The notes under the pieces were generated by a model that was given only the letters and a program-made list of their open reading frames with translations, had not been told where the DNA came from and made no database searches. The translations under genes were made by a program, and so were the position numbers. Shown here piece after piece: positions 32,764-44,327 of a DNA stretch of 64,000 nt. Within the stretch, counting starts at the first letter, position 1, and every line of letters begins with the position of its first letter. The DNA comes from Petrolisthes cinctipes (lineage: Eukaryota; Arthropoda; Malacostraca; Decapoda; Porcellanidae): assembly GCA_033782935.1 (NCBI GenBank), contig JAWQEG010000136.1, positions 213,501-277,500 on the forward strand, written 5' to 3'.

Positions 32764-33137
32764 TTGGTTGGTATTGGTTTGTAAGCACGCAAACGAAAGA
32801 ATATTAGTCGTGTTAATGACTTGCGGTTGAATTATTTAATGAATTTTGGTGAGTAAACTATGCAGTGATTATTATTATCTAACTGTTGGATAGATTTTGT
32901 GAATGTGGATACTCACCTTTTGGAAAATAATGAAGCCTTACAAGTGTGGTTGGTTGGGAAGCTAACAAACCAATACCACTGTGGAATCAACCCTAAAATA
33001 ATGAAGCCTTACAAGTGTGGTTGGTTGGGAAGCTTACAAACAAATATCACAGTGGAATCAACCCTAAAATAATGAAGCCTTACAAGTGTGGTTGGTTGGG
33101 AAGCTAACAAACCAATATCACAGTGGAATCAACTCTA
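32764..33137. mobile_element. Family H MITE with tandem right ends
   Basis: From 'ggttggtattggtttgtaag' to 'ccactgtggaatcaacccta', followed by two more direct copies of the 68-bp right end ('aatgaagccttacaagtgtg' ... 'gtggaatcaaccctaa'). The left-most terminal bases are replaced by unrelated DNA. Confidence 0.83.
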
Positions 33138-33207
33138 AGACAGCATCAAAGTTATCTGATATGGTATCTGACTTAGCAATTAAAGGGGAAATTTTGTGTT
33201 GGTAAAT

Positions 33208-33316
33208 CTGGAGCAACTGAATCCTCCAAACTATTCCAAGCAACAACAGAACACCATTACTTTTGTTCTTCTGGTTCTGTTTCCTGACATACTTTGGAGG
33301 AATCAAGGCACTCCAA
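33208..33316. repeat. Family M foldback
   Basis: 'ctggagcaactgaatcctcc' pairs with 'tttggaggaatcaaggcac'. Followed at 33340-33420 by a family K left-end fragment ('ccttccacacgagaggcaaa') and a TG/AG array (33420-33560). Confidence 0.8.
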
Positions 33317-33427
33317 TGTAACAAAAAAGAATTACCACATCAAACCCCTTCCACACGAGAGGCAAAAGACGACGAGAAGACACTTTGACCAATTTTGTGG
33401 GTGGGTAGTGGGCACGAGAGAGAGACA

Positions 33428-33459
<32 letters not shown>

Positions 33460-33941
33460 AAGTGTGTGTGTGAGTGAGTGAGTGTGTGAGAGTGTGAGTG
33501 TGTGTGTGAGAGAGAGAGAGAGAAAGTGAGTGTGTGTGAGAGTGTGTGTGTGTGTGTGTTATACAAGTGCTAACTACTGTATCACATTTACTTAAGTCAT
33601 ATCATAACCTAACCTAATACTTCTATAATGTTACTTTTTCACTAATATAAAGTAAAATTTCTCTTGGTTATTTCTAACATTATGAATTAGATTATGTCCC
33701 AACTTCAACTTTAACATTAAAAAGTTAACAAACTCTCTCCTTCAACTCTTAATATATATAAAGGGAAGACTCACCTTCATCCCTGTCATCTCCTTGTCTA
33801 ACTTTTACAATTCTTTCCATTCTTCCATTCCCTCAACCTTTTTTTCTTCTCCTTCTCAGCATGCCTTTCTTCCTTTTCAAGATTCATATCAGTCTGTTGA
33901 AGAAATATCATATTAATTGGGGTAATTCACTTTAGTTATAT

Positions 33942-34048
33942 TGGAGTGTCCTGATTCCTCCAAAGTATGCCAGGAAACAGAACCAGACCAACACAAATAT
34001 TAGTGTTGTGTTGCTTGGAAAAATAGTTTGGAGGAATCATTTGCTCCA
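33942..34048. repeat. Family M foldback
   Basis: 'tggagtgtcctgattcctcc' and 'gtttggaggaatcatttgct' form the arms. (AT)n lies at 34107-34138. Confidence 0.82.
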
Positions 34049-34106
34049 GATTTCCCAACACTGTACTTCCATCTTAATTAATGTCTAACTAGTATCCTGA
34101 AATCAA

Positions 34107-34140
<34 letters not shown>

Positions 34141-34349
34141 TTAGATAAATAAACATCAACAATACATTTTTGTATTATCTCCAAAAGCCAAAACTCTGAA
34201 TAATAAGATTGTTATCTAAAGAATTAAATAATTAATAATTAAATAATTAATATTTATCTGGACTGGGACAGACTACCGGGATTTAACCTGGTCAAACTAC
34301 CGGGACCTAACCGTGGTAAAGTACGGTATAGGAAATGACCGGGGCAAAA

Positions 34350-35408
34350 TACTGGGACCTAGCCGGATCTGGCAACACTGCTACAAAACGGTAATTCTTT
34401 CAATAAATACCGTATTTTGCCCCGGTCATTTCCCGGTAGTTTGACCAGGTTATTTCCCGGTAGTTTGTCCAGGTTATTTCCCGGTGGTTTGCTGTGGTCT
34501 AGGTTAGGTTAGGTTAGGTAAGGTCAGGTTAGGTCAGGCTAATTTCAAAATGCCCCATTTGAATATGGAAATTTGGAAATATCTAGGAAATTTTGTGGGG
34601 GAAATGCCATAGAAAAAAAAAAAAATCTTAGAATGGTCTAAATAAGTCTAAATAGTCTTAGAATGGTCTAAATAAGTGGGTAATGAAGGTAGAAAAACCG
34701 TACACAATAACGGTAATTCTTTCAATACTTACCCAAACCAATTTGTACATCGGTCACAATGATGGTTAGTATTTGGGTTAGATAGAGGTGAGGATAGAGG
34801 TTAGGAAAGAGGTGAGGTTAGAGGTGAGGTTAGTATTTGGGTTAGATAGAGGTGAGGATAGGCTAACATTTAAGGGGAGTAAGGAAGTTGACTGGTGAGT
34901 GTTTGTGTTTGTGTTGTTTCCACCAACAAATATTTGTTGCAGTGAACAATGTGAAGACTTACAACATTTTATATTGCATTGTGCACAATATCAAAATATA
35001 AGAAATAATTACAATCTCTTTCAACAACCATATAAAGAAAACTGGGTAAATATTGAATGAATTACCGTTTTTGGGTACGGTTTTTCTACCTTCATTACCC
35101 ACTTATTTAGACCATTCTAAGACTATTTTCTTCTATGGCATTTTCTCCGCAAATGCCCCATTTCCAAGATAGGGCATATTCAAATGGGTCATTTTGAAAT
35201 TAGCCTGACCTTACCTGACCTGACCTAACCTAACCTAGAACGCATCAGACTACCGGGACCTAACCTGGGCAGACTACCGTGACCTAACCTGGGCAAACTA
35301 CCGGGAAATAACCGTGGTAAAGTACAGAAAATTACCGGGGCAAAATACTGGGACCTAGCCGGATCTGGCAACACTACTACAAAACGGTAATTCTTTCAAT
35401 AAATACCG
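34350..35408. mobile_element. Family J foldback element
   Basis: Arms at about 34410-34720 and 35060-35350 are inverted copies: 'attttgccccggtcatttcc', repeated 'cccggtagtttg', 'tctaggttaggttagg', 'ggctaatttcaaaatg', 'agaatggtctaaataagt', 'gaaggtagaaaaaccgtac'. A 58-bp phrase ('ggacctagccggatctggca' ... 'acggtaattctttcaataaa') lies outside the arms as a direct repeat at both ends (34350, 35352). 34261-34350 is the end of another J copy. No transposase. Confidence 0.78.
34923..35057 (+). pseudogene. LINE ORF2 C-terminal zinc-knuckle remnant
   Basis: Inside J, the + frame reads TNICCSEQCEDLQHFILHCA then QYQNIRNNYNLFQQPYKENW and stops. The C-x-x-x-C...H-F-x-L-x-C-x-x-Y spacing is characteristic of the extreme C-terminus of Jockey/I/CR1-type ORF2. 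It occupies the loop of the foldback, so J may have captured or arisen around a LINE tail. Confidence 0.5.
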
Positions 35409-35561
35409 AAAACTGACTGGCAGATTTACTCTTTGCTGAAATTATAGATAAGGAAGAAATCAAAATCATTATATAAAATTTTTGGAGAGAGAGAGAGAGA
35501 GAGAATAAGAAAAGCAAATCACATAAAGAAAAACAAAGCTCAACCACAATATTATTATCTG

Positions 35562-35728
35562 AGTAAACTATAGTGATTATTATTATTATTATTGGTATTA
35601 TTATTATTATTATTATTGGTATTATTATTGTTATTGGTATTATTATTATTATCATCTAACTGTTGGATAGATTTTGTGGTTGGTTGGGAAGTTTACAAAC
35701 AAATACGACTGTGGAATCAACCCAAAAA
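35562..35728. mobile_element. Family H MITE fragment
   Basis: 'gagtaaactatagtgattat', (ATT)n with GGT interruptions, 'taactgttggatagattttg', ending 'tacgactgtggaatcaaccc'. Left terminus missing. Confidence 0.78.
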
Positions 35729-35772
35729 TAATGAAGTCTTACCCAGTGTGGTTGTCAGAATTTATTATAGCC

Positions 35773-35891
35773 GTATTCAAGAACATCCGTGGTGTATACG
35801 ATGGTGTGGTACGTACGACGGGTCTGTTGTTTGTCTATGGACCCATCGTATTGGTACCATGCATCGTATACACTACGAACCTTCTTGAATA
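35773..35891. repeat. Foldback, ~50-bp arms
   Basis: TATTCAAGAACATCCGTGGT / gtatacgatggtgtggtac pairs with gtaccatgcatcgtatac / ACGAACCTTCTTGAATA. 'tggtgtatacgatggt' also occurs at 11.95 kb. Confidence 0.85.
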
Positions 35892-36599
35892 GCATATAAA
35901 CAAATGGACTTAGACTTATGTACCATGCTGTTTCTCTCTATGGCCAAAAATTTACCTTAAATTTCCACAGATTATAAAAAAGTTTACCTTAAATTTCCAT
36001 AGATTATCCAAAAATTACCTAAGATTTTTCCAGATTTAATGGGTTACTTGCCGATTTTCCTTAAATTACCTTTTCCATTCCCTTAAATAATCCCAAAATT
36101 ACGATAGTCTAGGGTAATTACCTTAAGAATGAGAACACTGCTACCGGTCGAGACAGGCAGGCTTGCCAACTAGAATTTTCTTAAGGCGCTAAACTTATTA
36201 CTCCCGAAAAGCGCTAACTAAAAAGGCGCTATTTTTGATAAACATCCCACAAAACCTTCTGATTGTTATTTATTTATTACTCTTTATTATGTCAGGACTC
36301 TGAAATAATTAAAACCGCCAAGAAATACGCAACAAAAACACAGAAAAACAGCTGCCAAATGTCACTAAAGCCAAATTGTAAGAGCTATATTGTTCTATAA
36401 AATGACGAATCTAGCAACAAAAGCGCTAAATTGGCAACTTTGGAACTTGCACTGCTGACCTGCCCAAGCTTGGACAATCTCGATTTTATTACCAAATTAT
36501 TATTATTATTATTATTATTCCCACAGAGATAATTAATTAAAATGATAAAATAAATTATAAATCTATGTTTCAAAACTTTATATAATTAACTTTTATCTG

Positions 36600-37200
36600 A
36601 ATCAAAATATATATTAACAAAAAAAAAAGTCGATGTTTTCAAGTGTGACGGGGATTCGCCATATTTAAACCCACGAGTGAATATATACGACATTATTTAT
36701 TATATCAAAATTTAACGTAAAAATATTATTCCCTCGCTTCCCACAGTGTGATATACGGATAGATATATTTATAAACTACATCTCATAGCAATATGGACTT
36801 ACCTAAGCTTCTAATGTTTAAATGATAAAGATATTAATCCCATATTTTGACACGAGCGAAAAAAAAAAAAGTTAATCCATCTATTTTCTCATATTTTATT
36901 ATTCCTTCGCCTCCCACAGTGTGATATACAGATAGATATATTAATAAACTATATCTCATAGCAATATGGACTTACCTGAGCTCCTAATTTTTAAATAATT
37001 ACGAAATTAATGTCGAATCCCGGACACCGACGCCATATTTAAAACGAGCGGGCAAATGCTGTTTTTATATATTATTTTTCTCTTCTATTTCTTATCTATC
37101 ACTCCCCACGGTGGGTCACGTGGCTAAATTAATCTATTATCTACACATAAAAATTAGAATGAACTTACCTAAGGCTGTAATTAATGTATAACGAGTCGAT
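36600..37200 (-). repeat. Three tandem ~190-bp repeats with donor-like sites
   Basis: Shared landmarks: 'gccatatttaaa', 'tcccacagtgtgatatac', 'agatagatatatt', 'catctcatagcaatatgg', 'acttacct(a/g)agct'. On the minus strand each copy contains an ideal 5' splice-site match, CTTAG/CTCAG|GTAAGTYCAT (junctions near 36801, 36977, 37168). The third copy is more diverged. Flanking 36000-36600 and 37200-38190 hold no recognisable gene; 37908-38090 has short direct repeats ('cttaaattgaccacagga', 'gtggtaatttataac'). Confidence 0.7.
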
Positions 37201-38191
37201 AATTGTCAACCTGTCACATGTGTCCGACCGCGTTAATGACGCCACACATGCGTAACTTTGCGTAACGAATCTACAAAGGTTGCCAGATCCCGTTGGCAAT
37301 GAACCATATTATCTAACATCAGTTTTTCCCTTTTAATATAAAAAATACGATGTTAATTCGTTAAAATAGTCTTAAATTACCGGTTATTTACTAAAATACA
37401 ATTTCCCAGACACTAAGAGCTGCTATTAATTGGTTATTTATTGAGATATTTACCGTTCTAACCACACCCCGTTCTAACCAATTTTTATTTTGATTTGGTA
37501 ATAATTTGCCAGGTTAGGAAGGTTTCGTCCGAATCATCTTCTACTGACCTTCGTATATACATTTATTTAAATTATTCACTAAATACTATTCGTACGCAAA
37601 TTATTTTAATTTGATAACGTAGGTATATTTTTACGCAAGGTTGCTATAGTAAAAAAATAACGAATTCGTAATGTTTTAATGTCAATATTGAAGCCCACGT
37701 CAATCTAGTTAGAAGTTTCGGACTCTGGGGTTTATTTTTTTTTTTAGTATTTAAAAACCTTCCCTTTTTCTATGATGCAACCCTTCCCATTTTCTCCTAT
37801 TTTTTAATGGCGGACTATTTTAAAATCCAGTATATTTAAATCCTTCGTTTTCTGTTCAGTCAACCGCCGACTCGAGCCTCGTTATTATGTTCTACACCTT
37901 TTAAAATGAAGTTGGAGGACGAAGGAAGCCTTAAATTGACCACAGGATGAAGGAAAAAGGAATTGGAGGACGAAGCAAGCCTTAAATTGACCACAGGACG
38001 AAGGAAAAGGCCGACAGTTGTAATTTATAACAGGGTTTTTGACATTGAGGCCGCCAGTGGTAATTTATAACGGGGTTTTTGAGTAGCCCACAGAGCTATA
38101 CACATTAGAGCGGCGGCGCTATTATGAGATAGGGAGGAGTGTCGCTGCCCGGCGGCCATCTTGGAACTCCCGTATCCACAGTTATTGACAT

Positions 38192-38286
38192 TTCCCAGGC
38201 TTTCTACCCACCCCAAGCCTGCCCCCCTATTCCCGCACCCCCTAAAACGCCCCCAAGCCTGTCCCTTAATCCCGCACCCCCTTAAA
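38192..38286. mobile_element. Family D fragment, right end intact
   Basis: 'aggctttctacccaccccaa' (family centre), two arm units, then GCACCCCCTTAA. The left arm is missing. Confidence 0.78.
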
Positions 38287-38299
38287 TCAATTAACACAA

Positions 38300-39100
38300 C
38301 GGGGTAATTATCGATGTGCTAATGGATTGGTTAGGGCCCGAAGGGATGTCCAAACCCTTAAATGGATTGACTGGGGTCCGAAGGGGCGCCCAAACCATTA
38401 TTAGAGTTAAAAAAAAAATCCAAAAAATTTTTCAATTTTTTTATTGCAAATTTTGAATGAGCGATTCTTGCTGTATATTGAATGAACATTATTTTTTAAT
38501 TTATATAAAAACAAAATTATATATAGGATTGTGATATTTTCGATTTTTTTGACACGTGACTGTTTAATAATACACACACACACGTGACTGTTTAATAACA
38601 CACACACGTGAATGTTTAATAACACACACACAGACACGTGACTGTTTAAGCCGATGTCTCCAAAAATCGCTCTATTTCACTTACTCTCTACGTGTAAACT
38701 ACAATACCTAGGAACTTAAATTTAGTTTCGTTCTAAGCAGCAACTCTTCCTCTTTCCAATGAGACCAACCCCAGCTCTCTATGACTCCTGGGTGCAAAGA
38801 TATAATGTGAAGAAAAGACATATGTAACTTTTTTTCGGCCCGAGATGCAAAGATATGGCTTGAGGAAGAGACGCGTGTAACTTTTGACCAGAGTACAGTG
38901 TCAGTACTTCATTTACTTACTACGTCTAAACTACAATGTCTAGAAACTTAAATTTAGTTTTGTTCTAAGCAGCAACTCTTCCTCTTTCGAATGAGACCAA
39001 CTCCAGCTCTCTATGACTCCTCGGTACAAAGATATCATGTGAAGAAAACACGTATGTAACTTTTTTTTGGCCCGAGAGCGAGGTGTGAGTCCTGGCTTGG
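38300..39100. repeat. Short and 239-bp-period tandem repeats
   Basis: 'attggttagggcccgaag' twice (38325-38385); a ~27-bp 'cacacacgtgactgtttaat' repeat (38558-38648); and two ~155-bp copies at 38688-38845 and 38925-39078 ('ctaagcagcaactcttcctc', 'ccagctctctatgactcct'). No gene recognised. Confidence 0.8.
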
Positions 39101-39126
39101 TGTGGTGGTTGGTGGCGGTTATTATA

Positions 39127-39318
39127 TGTCCCCCTACTCCCCCCAAGCCTGTCCCCTACTCCCGCACCCTCTTAAACCCTCCCCCAATTATATCACCATG
39201 CTGTCCCTTCCCCCCCCCCCTCCAAGCCTGTCCCACTATTCCCGCACCCCCCAAACGTGTGAGAGAGTGAGAGAGAGAGAGAGAGAGAGTTTATGGGTGT
39301 GTATGAGAGAGAGAGAAC
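39127..39318. mobile_element. Family D arm fragment and (GA)n
   Basis: Four C-rich D arm units without termini (39127-39256), then GA repeats with 'gtgtgagagag' (39257-39318), leading straight into the 22-bp C-rich array. Confidence 0.72.
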
Positions 39319-39319
39319 A

Positions 39320-40437
39320 AACCCCCGCCCCGCCCCGCAATCACCCCCGCCAAGCCCCGTTATCACCCCTGTCACGCCCCGTTATCACCCCCGCCCCGCC
39401 CCGTTATCACCCCCGCCACGCCCCGTTATCACCCCGGCCCGCCCCGCCATCACCCCCGCCACGCCACGTTATCACCCCCGCCACGCCCCGTTATCACCCC
39501 CGCCACGCCCCGTTATCACCCCGGCCCGCCCCGCCATCACCCCCGCCACGCCACGTTATCACCCCCACCACGCCCCGTTATCACCCCCGCCACGCCCCGT
39601 TATCACCCCCGCCCCGTTATCACCCCCGCCCCGCCCCGTTATCACCCCTGCCACGCCCCGTTATCACCCCCGCCCCGTTATCACCCCTGCCACGCCCCGT
39701 TATCACCCCCGCCCCGCCCCGTTATCACCCCCGCCACGCCCCGTTATCACCCCCGCCCCGCCCCGTTATCACCCCCGCCCCGCCCCGTTATCACCCTCGC
39801 CACGCCCCGTTATCACCCCCGCCCCGCCCCGTTATCACCCTCGTCACGCCCCGTTATCACCCGCGCCACGCCCCGTTATCACCCCCGCCACGCCCCGTTA
39901 TCACCCCCGCCCCACCCCGTTATCACCCCCGCCACGCCCCGTTATCAACCCCGCCCCATCCCGTTATTACCCCCGACCTGCCCCGTTATCACCCCCGCCA
40001 CGCCCCGTTATCACCCCTGCCCTGCCCCGTTATCACCCCCGCCCCGTTATCACCCCCGCCCCGTTATCACCCCCGCCCCGCCCCGTTATCACCCCCGCCA
40101 CGCCCCGTTATCACCCCCGCCACACCCCGTTATCACCCCCGCCACGCCCCGTTATCACCCCCGCCACGCCCCGTTATCACCCCCGCCACGCCCCGTTATC
40201 ACCCCCGCCCCGCCCCGTTATCACCCCCGCCCCGCACCGTTATCACCCCCGTCACGCCCCGTTATCACCCCCGCCACACCCCGTTATCACCCCCGCCACG
40301 CCCCGTTATCACCCCCGCCACGCCCCGTTATCACCCCCGCCACGCCCCGTTATCACCGCCGCCCTGCCCCGTTATCACCCCCGCCACGTTATCACCCCCG
40401 CCACGCCCCGTTATCACCCACGCCACGCCCCGTTATG
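39320..40437 (+). repeat. 22-bp C-rich minisatellite, ~50 units
   Basis: Unit CCCCGTTATCACCCCCGCC + ACG/CCG; about 1.1 kb with base substitutions (T for C, A for C) but few length changes. Nearly G-free apart from CpG, so extreme strand asymmetry; the complementary strand has repeated GGGGG. Because 22 is not divisible by three, long Pro-rich frames appear in two phases; these are not genes. Confidence 0.97.
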
Positions 40438-41425
40438 TGTAGGGGAGGAAGGAGGGAGGGACAGGGACAATATGAAGGGGTGTAGTGGGTGTACAGTATG
40501 TGTAGGGGAGGAAGGAGGGAGGGACAGGGACAATATGAAGGGGTGTAGTGGGTGTACAGTATGTGTAGGGGAGGAAGGAGGGAGGGACAGGGACAATATG
40601 AAGGGGTGTAGTGGGTGTACAGTATGTGTAGGGGAGGAAGGAGGGAGGGACAGGGACAATATGAAGGGGTGTAGTGGGTGTACAGTATGTGTAGGGGAGG
40701 AAGGAGGGAGGGACAGGGACAATATGAAGGGGTGTAGTGGGTGTACAGTATGTGTAGGGGAGGAAGGAGGGAGGGACAGGGACAATATGAAGGGGTGTAG
40801 TGGGTGTACAGTATGTGTAGGGGAGGAAGGAGGGAGGGACAGGGACAATATGAAGGGGTGTAGTGGGTGTACAGTATGTGTAGGGGAGGAAGGAGGGAGG
40901 GACAGGGACAATATGAAGGGGTGTAGTGGGTGTACAGTATGTGTAGGGGAGGAAGGAGGGAGGGACAGGGACAATATGAAGGGGTGTAGTGGGTGTACAG
41001 TATGTGTAGGGGAGGAAGGAGGGAGGGACAGGGACAATATGAAGGGGTGTAGTGGGTGTACAGTATGTGTAGGGGAGGAAGGAGGGAGGGACAGGGACAA
41101 TATGAAGGGGTGTAGTGGGTGTACAGTATGTGTAGGGGAGGAAGGAGGGAGGGACAGGGACAATATGAAGGGGTGTAGTGGGTGTACAGTATGTGTAGGG
41201 GAGGAAGGAGGGAGGGACATGAGAATATGAAGGAGTGTAGTGGGTGTATGTGTAGGGGAGGAAGGAGGGAGGGGCAGGGACAATATGAAGGGGTGTAGTG
41301 GTGTATGTGTAGGGGAGGAAGGAGGGAGGGGCAGGGACAATATGAAGGGGTGTAGTGGTGTATGGGTAGGGGAGGAAGGAGGGAGAATATGAAGGAGTGT
41401 ATTGGTTTATCCATGTGTAGGGGAG
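40434..41425 (+). repeat. 63-bp minisatellite, 12 near-identical units plus decayed tail
   Basis: Twelve exact-length units from 40434 to 41189 (tatgtgtaggggaggaagga, gggagggacagggacaatat, gaaggggtgtagtgggtgta + cag). No differences were noticed among them by eye. Four shorter variant units follow to 41425. 63 = 21 codons, so several frames stay open on both strands by arithmetic. Homogeneity implies very recent amplification or conversion (or assembly duplication). Confidence 0.97.
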
Positions 41426-41429
41426 GAAT

Positions 41430-41863
41430 TCATTTACACAGCTAACATTCTTTCGTTTACATGTTTACAAACCACTACCAAACACTGTGGAATGAACCCT
41501 TAGTTATATATTGGAGACTTGGGGCTACATGGTCTATAAACCCAGCTTGGTAGAGTCTATTATTTTCTACTCGTTGTTTATCAGTAATTACCACGTTAGG
41601 GGGGTGCGGGAGTAGGGGACAGGCTTGGGGGGGGGGGGTTTGGGGGGTGCGGGAATAGGGGGACAGGCTTGGGGCAGGTTTGGGGGGTGGGGGAATAGGG
41701 GGGTGGGTAGAAAGCCTGTCCCCTATTCCCGCACCCCCCTAACCCCCCCCAAGCCTGTCCTCTACTCCCGCACCCCCCTAAACCCCCCCAAGCCTGTCCT
41801 CTACTCCCGCACCCCCCTAACCCCCCCCCCCCCCCCCAAGCCTGTCCCCCTATTCCCGCACCA
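41430..41863. mobile_element. Family H end and family D foldback
   Basis: 41430-41499: H terminal half ending 'cactgtggaatgaaccc'. 41596-41863: D with left TTAGGGGGGTGCGGG, centre 'gggtgggtagaaagcctg', and right arm ending abruptly at 'cccgcacc'; contains a 17-C run at 41821. Confidence 0.78.
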
Positions 41864-41884
41864 GTAAGTCAGCTGTTAAATTTC

Positions 41885-42200
41885 TCATTCCTTCCCTCTC
41901 TTCTACCACCCTTCCCATTCTTCTTCAACCCTTCCCATTCTTTTTCCAACCCTTCCCATTCTTCTTCAACCCTTCCCATTCTTTTTCCAACCCTTCCCAT
42001 TCTTCTTCAACCCTTCCCATTCTTTTTTTCAACCCTTCCCATTCTTTCTTCAACCCTTCCCATTCTTTTTCCAATCCTTCCCATTCTTTTTTCAACCCTT
42101 CCCATTCTTCCTTCAACCCTTCCCATTCTTTTTCCAATCCTTCCCATTCTTTCTCCAATCCTTCCCATTCTTCCTTCAACCCTTCCCATTTTCCCAGCGA
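41885..42200. repeat. ~21-bp minisatellite
   Basis: About 15 units of 'caacccttcccattcttyt' with small length changes. The minus-strand heptad-like MGRVEGR frame is a by-product. Confidence 0.95.
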
Positions 42201-42407
42201 AGGAGAATAGGAAAAAGATGGACCTAATTAAAATTTCCGAAAATTTGAGGTCCACTTGTCATCCAAATTATAATGAAACGAGGCATTGACGAGTGTGTAA
42301 ACTATGATAGTTGGGTTTGTTCTTGTACTATAAGGTTATACAAACCATATAACACGTGTAAGACTCGTAATGCGCTAATATTAACACTAAAATAATGATC
42401 ATTCGGG

Positions 42408-43627
42408 TATAGCCAATCAGCGATAATCTTCGAGTATTGATTTTTTGAGGTGGGCCAATCAGAGTGAGTTACAATAAGCGCTTAATTTGAACTGTTATTA
42501 CGTCCCGTTTTAGTAAGATTTTGTGAATGTGGATACTCAGCTTTTAGAAAATAATGAAGCCTTACAAGTGTGGTTGGTTAGGAAGCTCACATACGAATAC
42601 GACTGTGGAATCGACCCTTAATTAATCTCGGTGTGGGCTACGCACGGACGGCTATGTGGGTGTGTGGGTGTGTGTGTGTGTGTGGAGGTGGCAACTCGAC
42701 CGTGGGAGGTGGTGTGTGGAGGTAGGTGGTGTGTGGAGGTGTGCATATGTGTGTGTGTGTGTGGAGGTGGCAACTCGACCCTCCCTCCCTTTCCTCTCTT
42801 TCATTCCTTCTTCCTTCTCTCTCTCTCCCTCCCTTTCCTCTCTCTCTCTCCTCCTTCCTTCTCTCTCCCTCCCTTTCCCTTCTCTCTCATTCCTTCTCTC
42901 CCACCCTTACCTCTCTCTCTCTCCCTCCCTCCCTCTCTTATTCCTTCTTCCTTCTAACTCCCTCCCTTTCCTCTCTCTCTCATTCCTTCTCTCCCTCCCT
43001 TTCCTCTCTCTCTCTCTCCTTCTTCCTTCTCTCTCTCCCTCCCTTTCCTCTCTTTCTCATTCCTTCTCTCCCTCCCTTTCCTCTCTCTCCTCCTTCCTCC
43101 TCTCTCTCTCTCTCTCATTCCTTCTCTCTCTCTCCCTTTCCTCTCTCTCTCATTACTTCTTCCTTCTCTCTCTCTATCTCCTTCCTTCTCTCCCTCCCTC
43201 CCTTTCCTCTCTCTCTCTCTATCTCCTTCCTTCTCTCTCTGCCTCCCATTCCTCTCTCTCTCATTCCTTCTTCCTTTTCTCTCTCGCCTCCTTCCTTCTC
43301 CCTCTCTCCTCCCTCCTTCTCTCTCTCCTTGTTTGTGTGTGTGTGTGTGTGTATGTGTAGAAATGTGTAAGTGAAGTGTGTGTATGTGGAAAAGTGTGTG
43401 TGTGTGGGTGATGTGGAGAAGTGTGTGTATGTGGAGGTGTGCGTGTGTATGTGTATGTGGAGAAGTGTGTATGTGTAGAAATGTGTAAGTGAAGTGTGTG
43501 TATGTGGAGAAGTATGTGTGTGTGTGTGTGGAGAAGTGTGTGTGTGTGGAGTAGTGTGTGTGTATGTGTATGTGGAGTGTGTGTATATGGAGAAGTGTGT
43601 GTATATGTGGAGAAATGTTTAAGTGAA

Positions 43628-43664
<37 letters not shown>

Positions 43665-43878
43665 AAGCCAAGGAGGTTGTATAGCCAATCAGCGATAATC
43701 TTCGAGTATTGATTTTTTGAGGTGGGCCAATCAGAGTGAGTTTTAATAAGCGCTTAATTTGAACTGTTATTATGTCCCGTTTTAGTAAGATTTTGTGAAT
43801 GTGGATACTCAGCTTTTGGAAAATAATGAAGCCTTACAAGTGTGGTTGGTTAGGAAGCTCATACAAATACGACTGTGG
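42408..43878. repeat. ~200-bp direct duplicate bracketing CT/TG tracts
   Basis: 42408-42617 and 43680-43877 share 'atagccaatcagcgataatc', 'gattttttgaggtgggcc', 'aataagcgcttaatttgaac', then an H right half. Between them: TG with two 'ggaggtggcaactcgacc' copies (42655-42780), a 560-bp CT-rich tract (42781-43350), a TG/GTATGTGGAGAAGTG array (43350-43625) and (AG)n (43628-43662). Confidence 0.85.
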
Positions 43879-44034
43879 TGGTGTGTGTGTGTGTGTGTGC
43901 GTAGAGGTGGTGCATGTGTGTATGTGTGTATATCTAAAAATTGTCGAAGGGGAAAAAATTAAATGTGTGTATTTTTACCACCACATATAATTAATTAATC
44001 ATTCATTCTAGTAATGTATTTATTTACACTTTTA

Positions 44035-44285
44035 CCCCTGTGTGTGTGTGTGTGTGTGTGTGTGTTTTGGCGCTCCTTTGAACTCACAGATATTCCCTAT
44101 CAGTTTAATTCTTTAATTTTCTGCTTGATTCCTGTCCTCTCTCTCTCTGTCTGTCGTCTATCAAATTCTCTCTCTCCCTTTCATTCTCTTTCTCTCATTT
44201 CTTCTTCCTTCTCTCTCCCTCCCTTTCCTCTCTCTCCTTCTTCCTTCTCTCTTTCTCCCTCCCTTTCCCCTCTCTCTCTCGGAGA
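44035..44285. repeat. TG microsatellite and CT-rich tract
   Basis: (TG)n at 44039-44065; CT-rich minisatellite-like DNA at 44130-44283. Nothing coding recognised. Confidence 0.85.
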
Positions 44286-44327
44286 CCCACCCGAGGCTAG
44301 CAAGCCAAGATGAATTTATTATTTCTT

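Noticed and set aside
39102..41230. Long Pro/Arg-rich plus-strand frames (446 and 645 codons)
   Set aside because: 22-bp and 63-bp tandem repeats without stops; two phases are equally open, there is no domain, and the flanking DNA is transposon debris.
40392..41414. Minus-strand frames of 308-340 codons (PLHPFILSL and HYTPSYCPC repeats)
   Set aside because: Shadow frames of the 63-bp minisatellite; 63 is a multiple of three so every stop-free frame persists.
42630..43360. Ser/Leu-rich 210-240 codon frames
   Set aside because: CT- and TG-rich simple sequence read in several frames.
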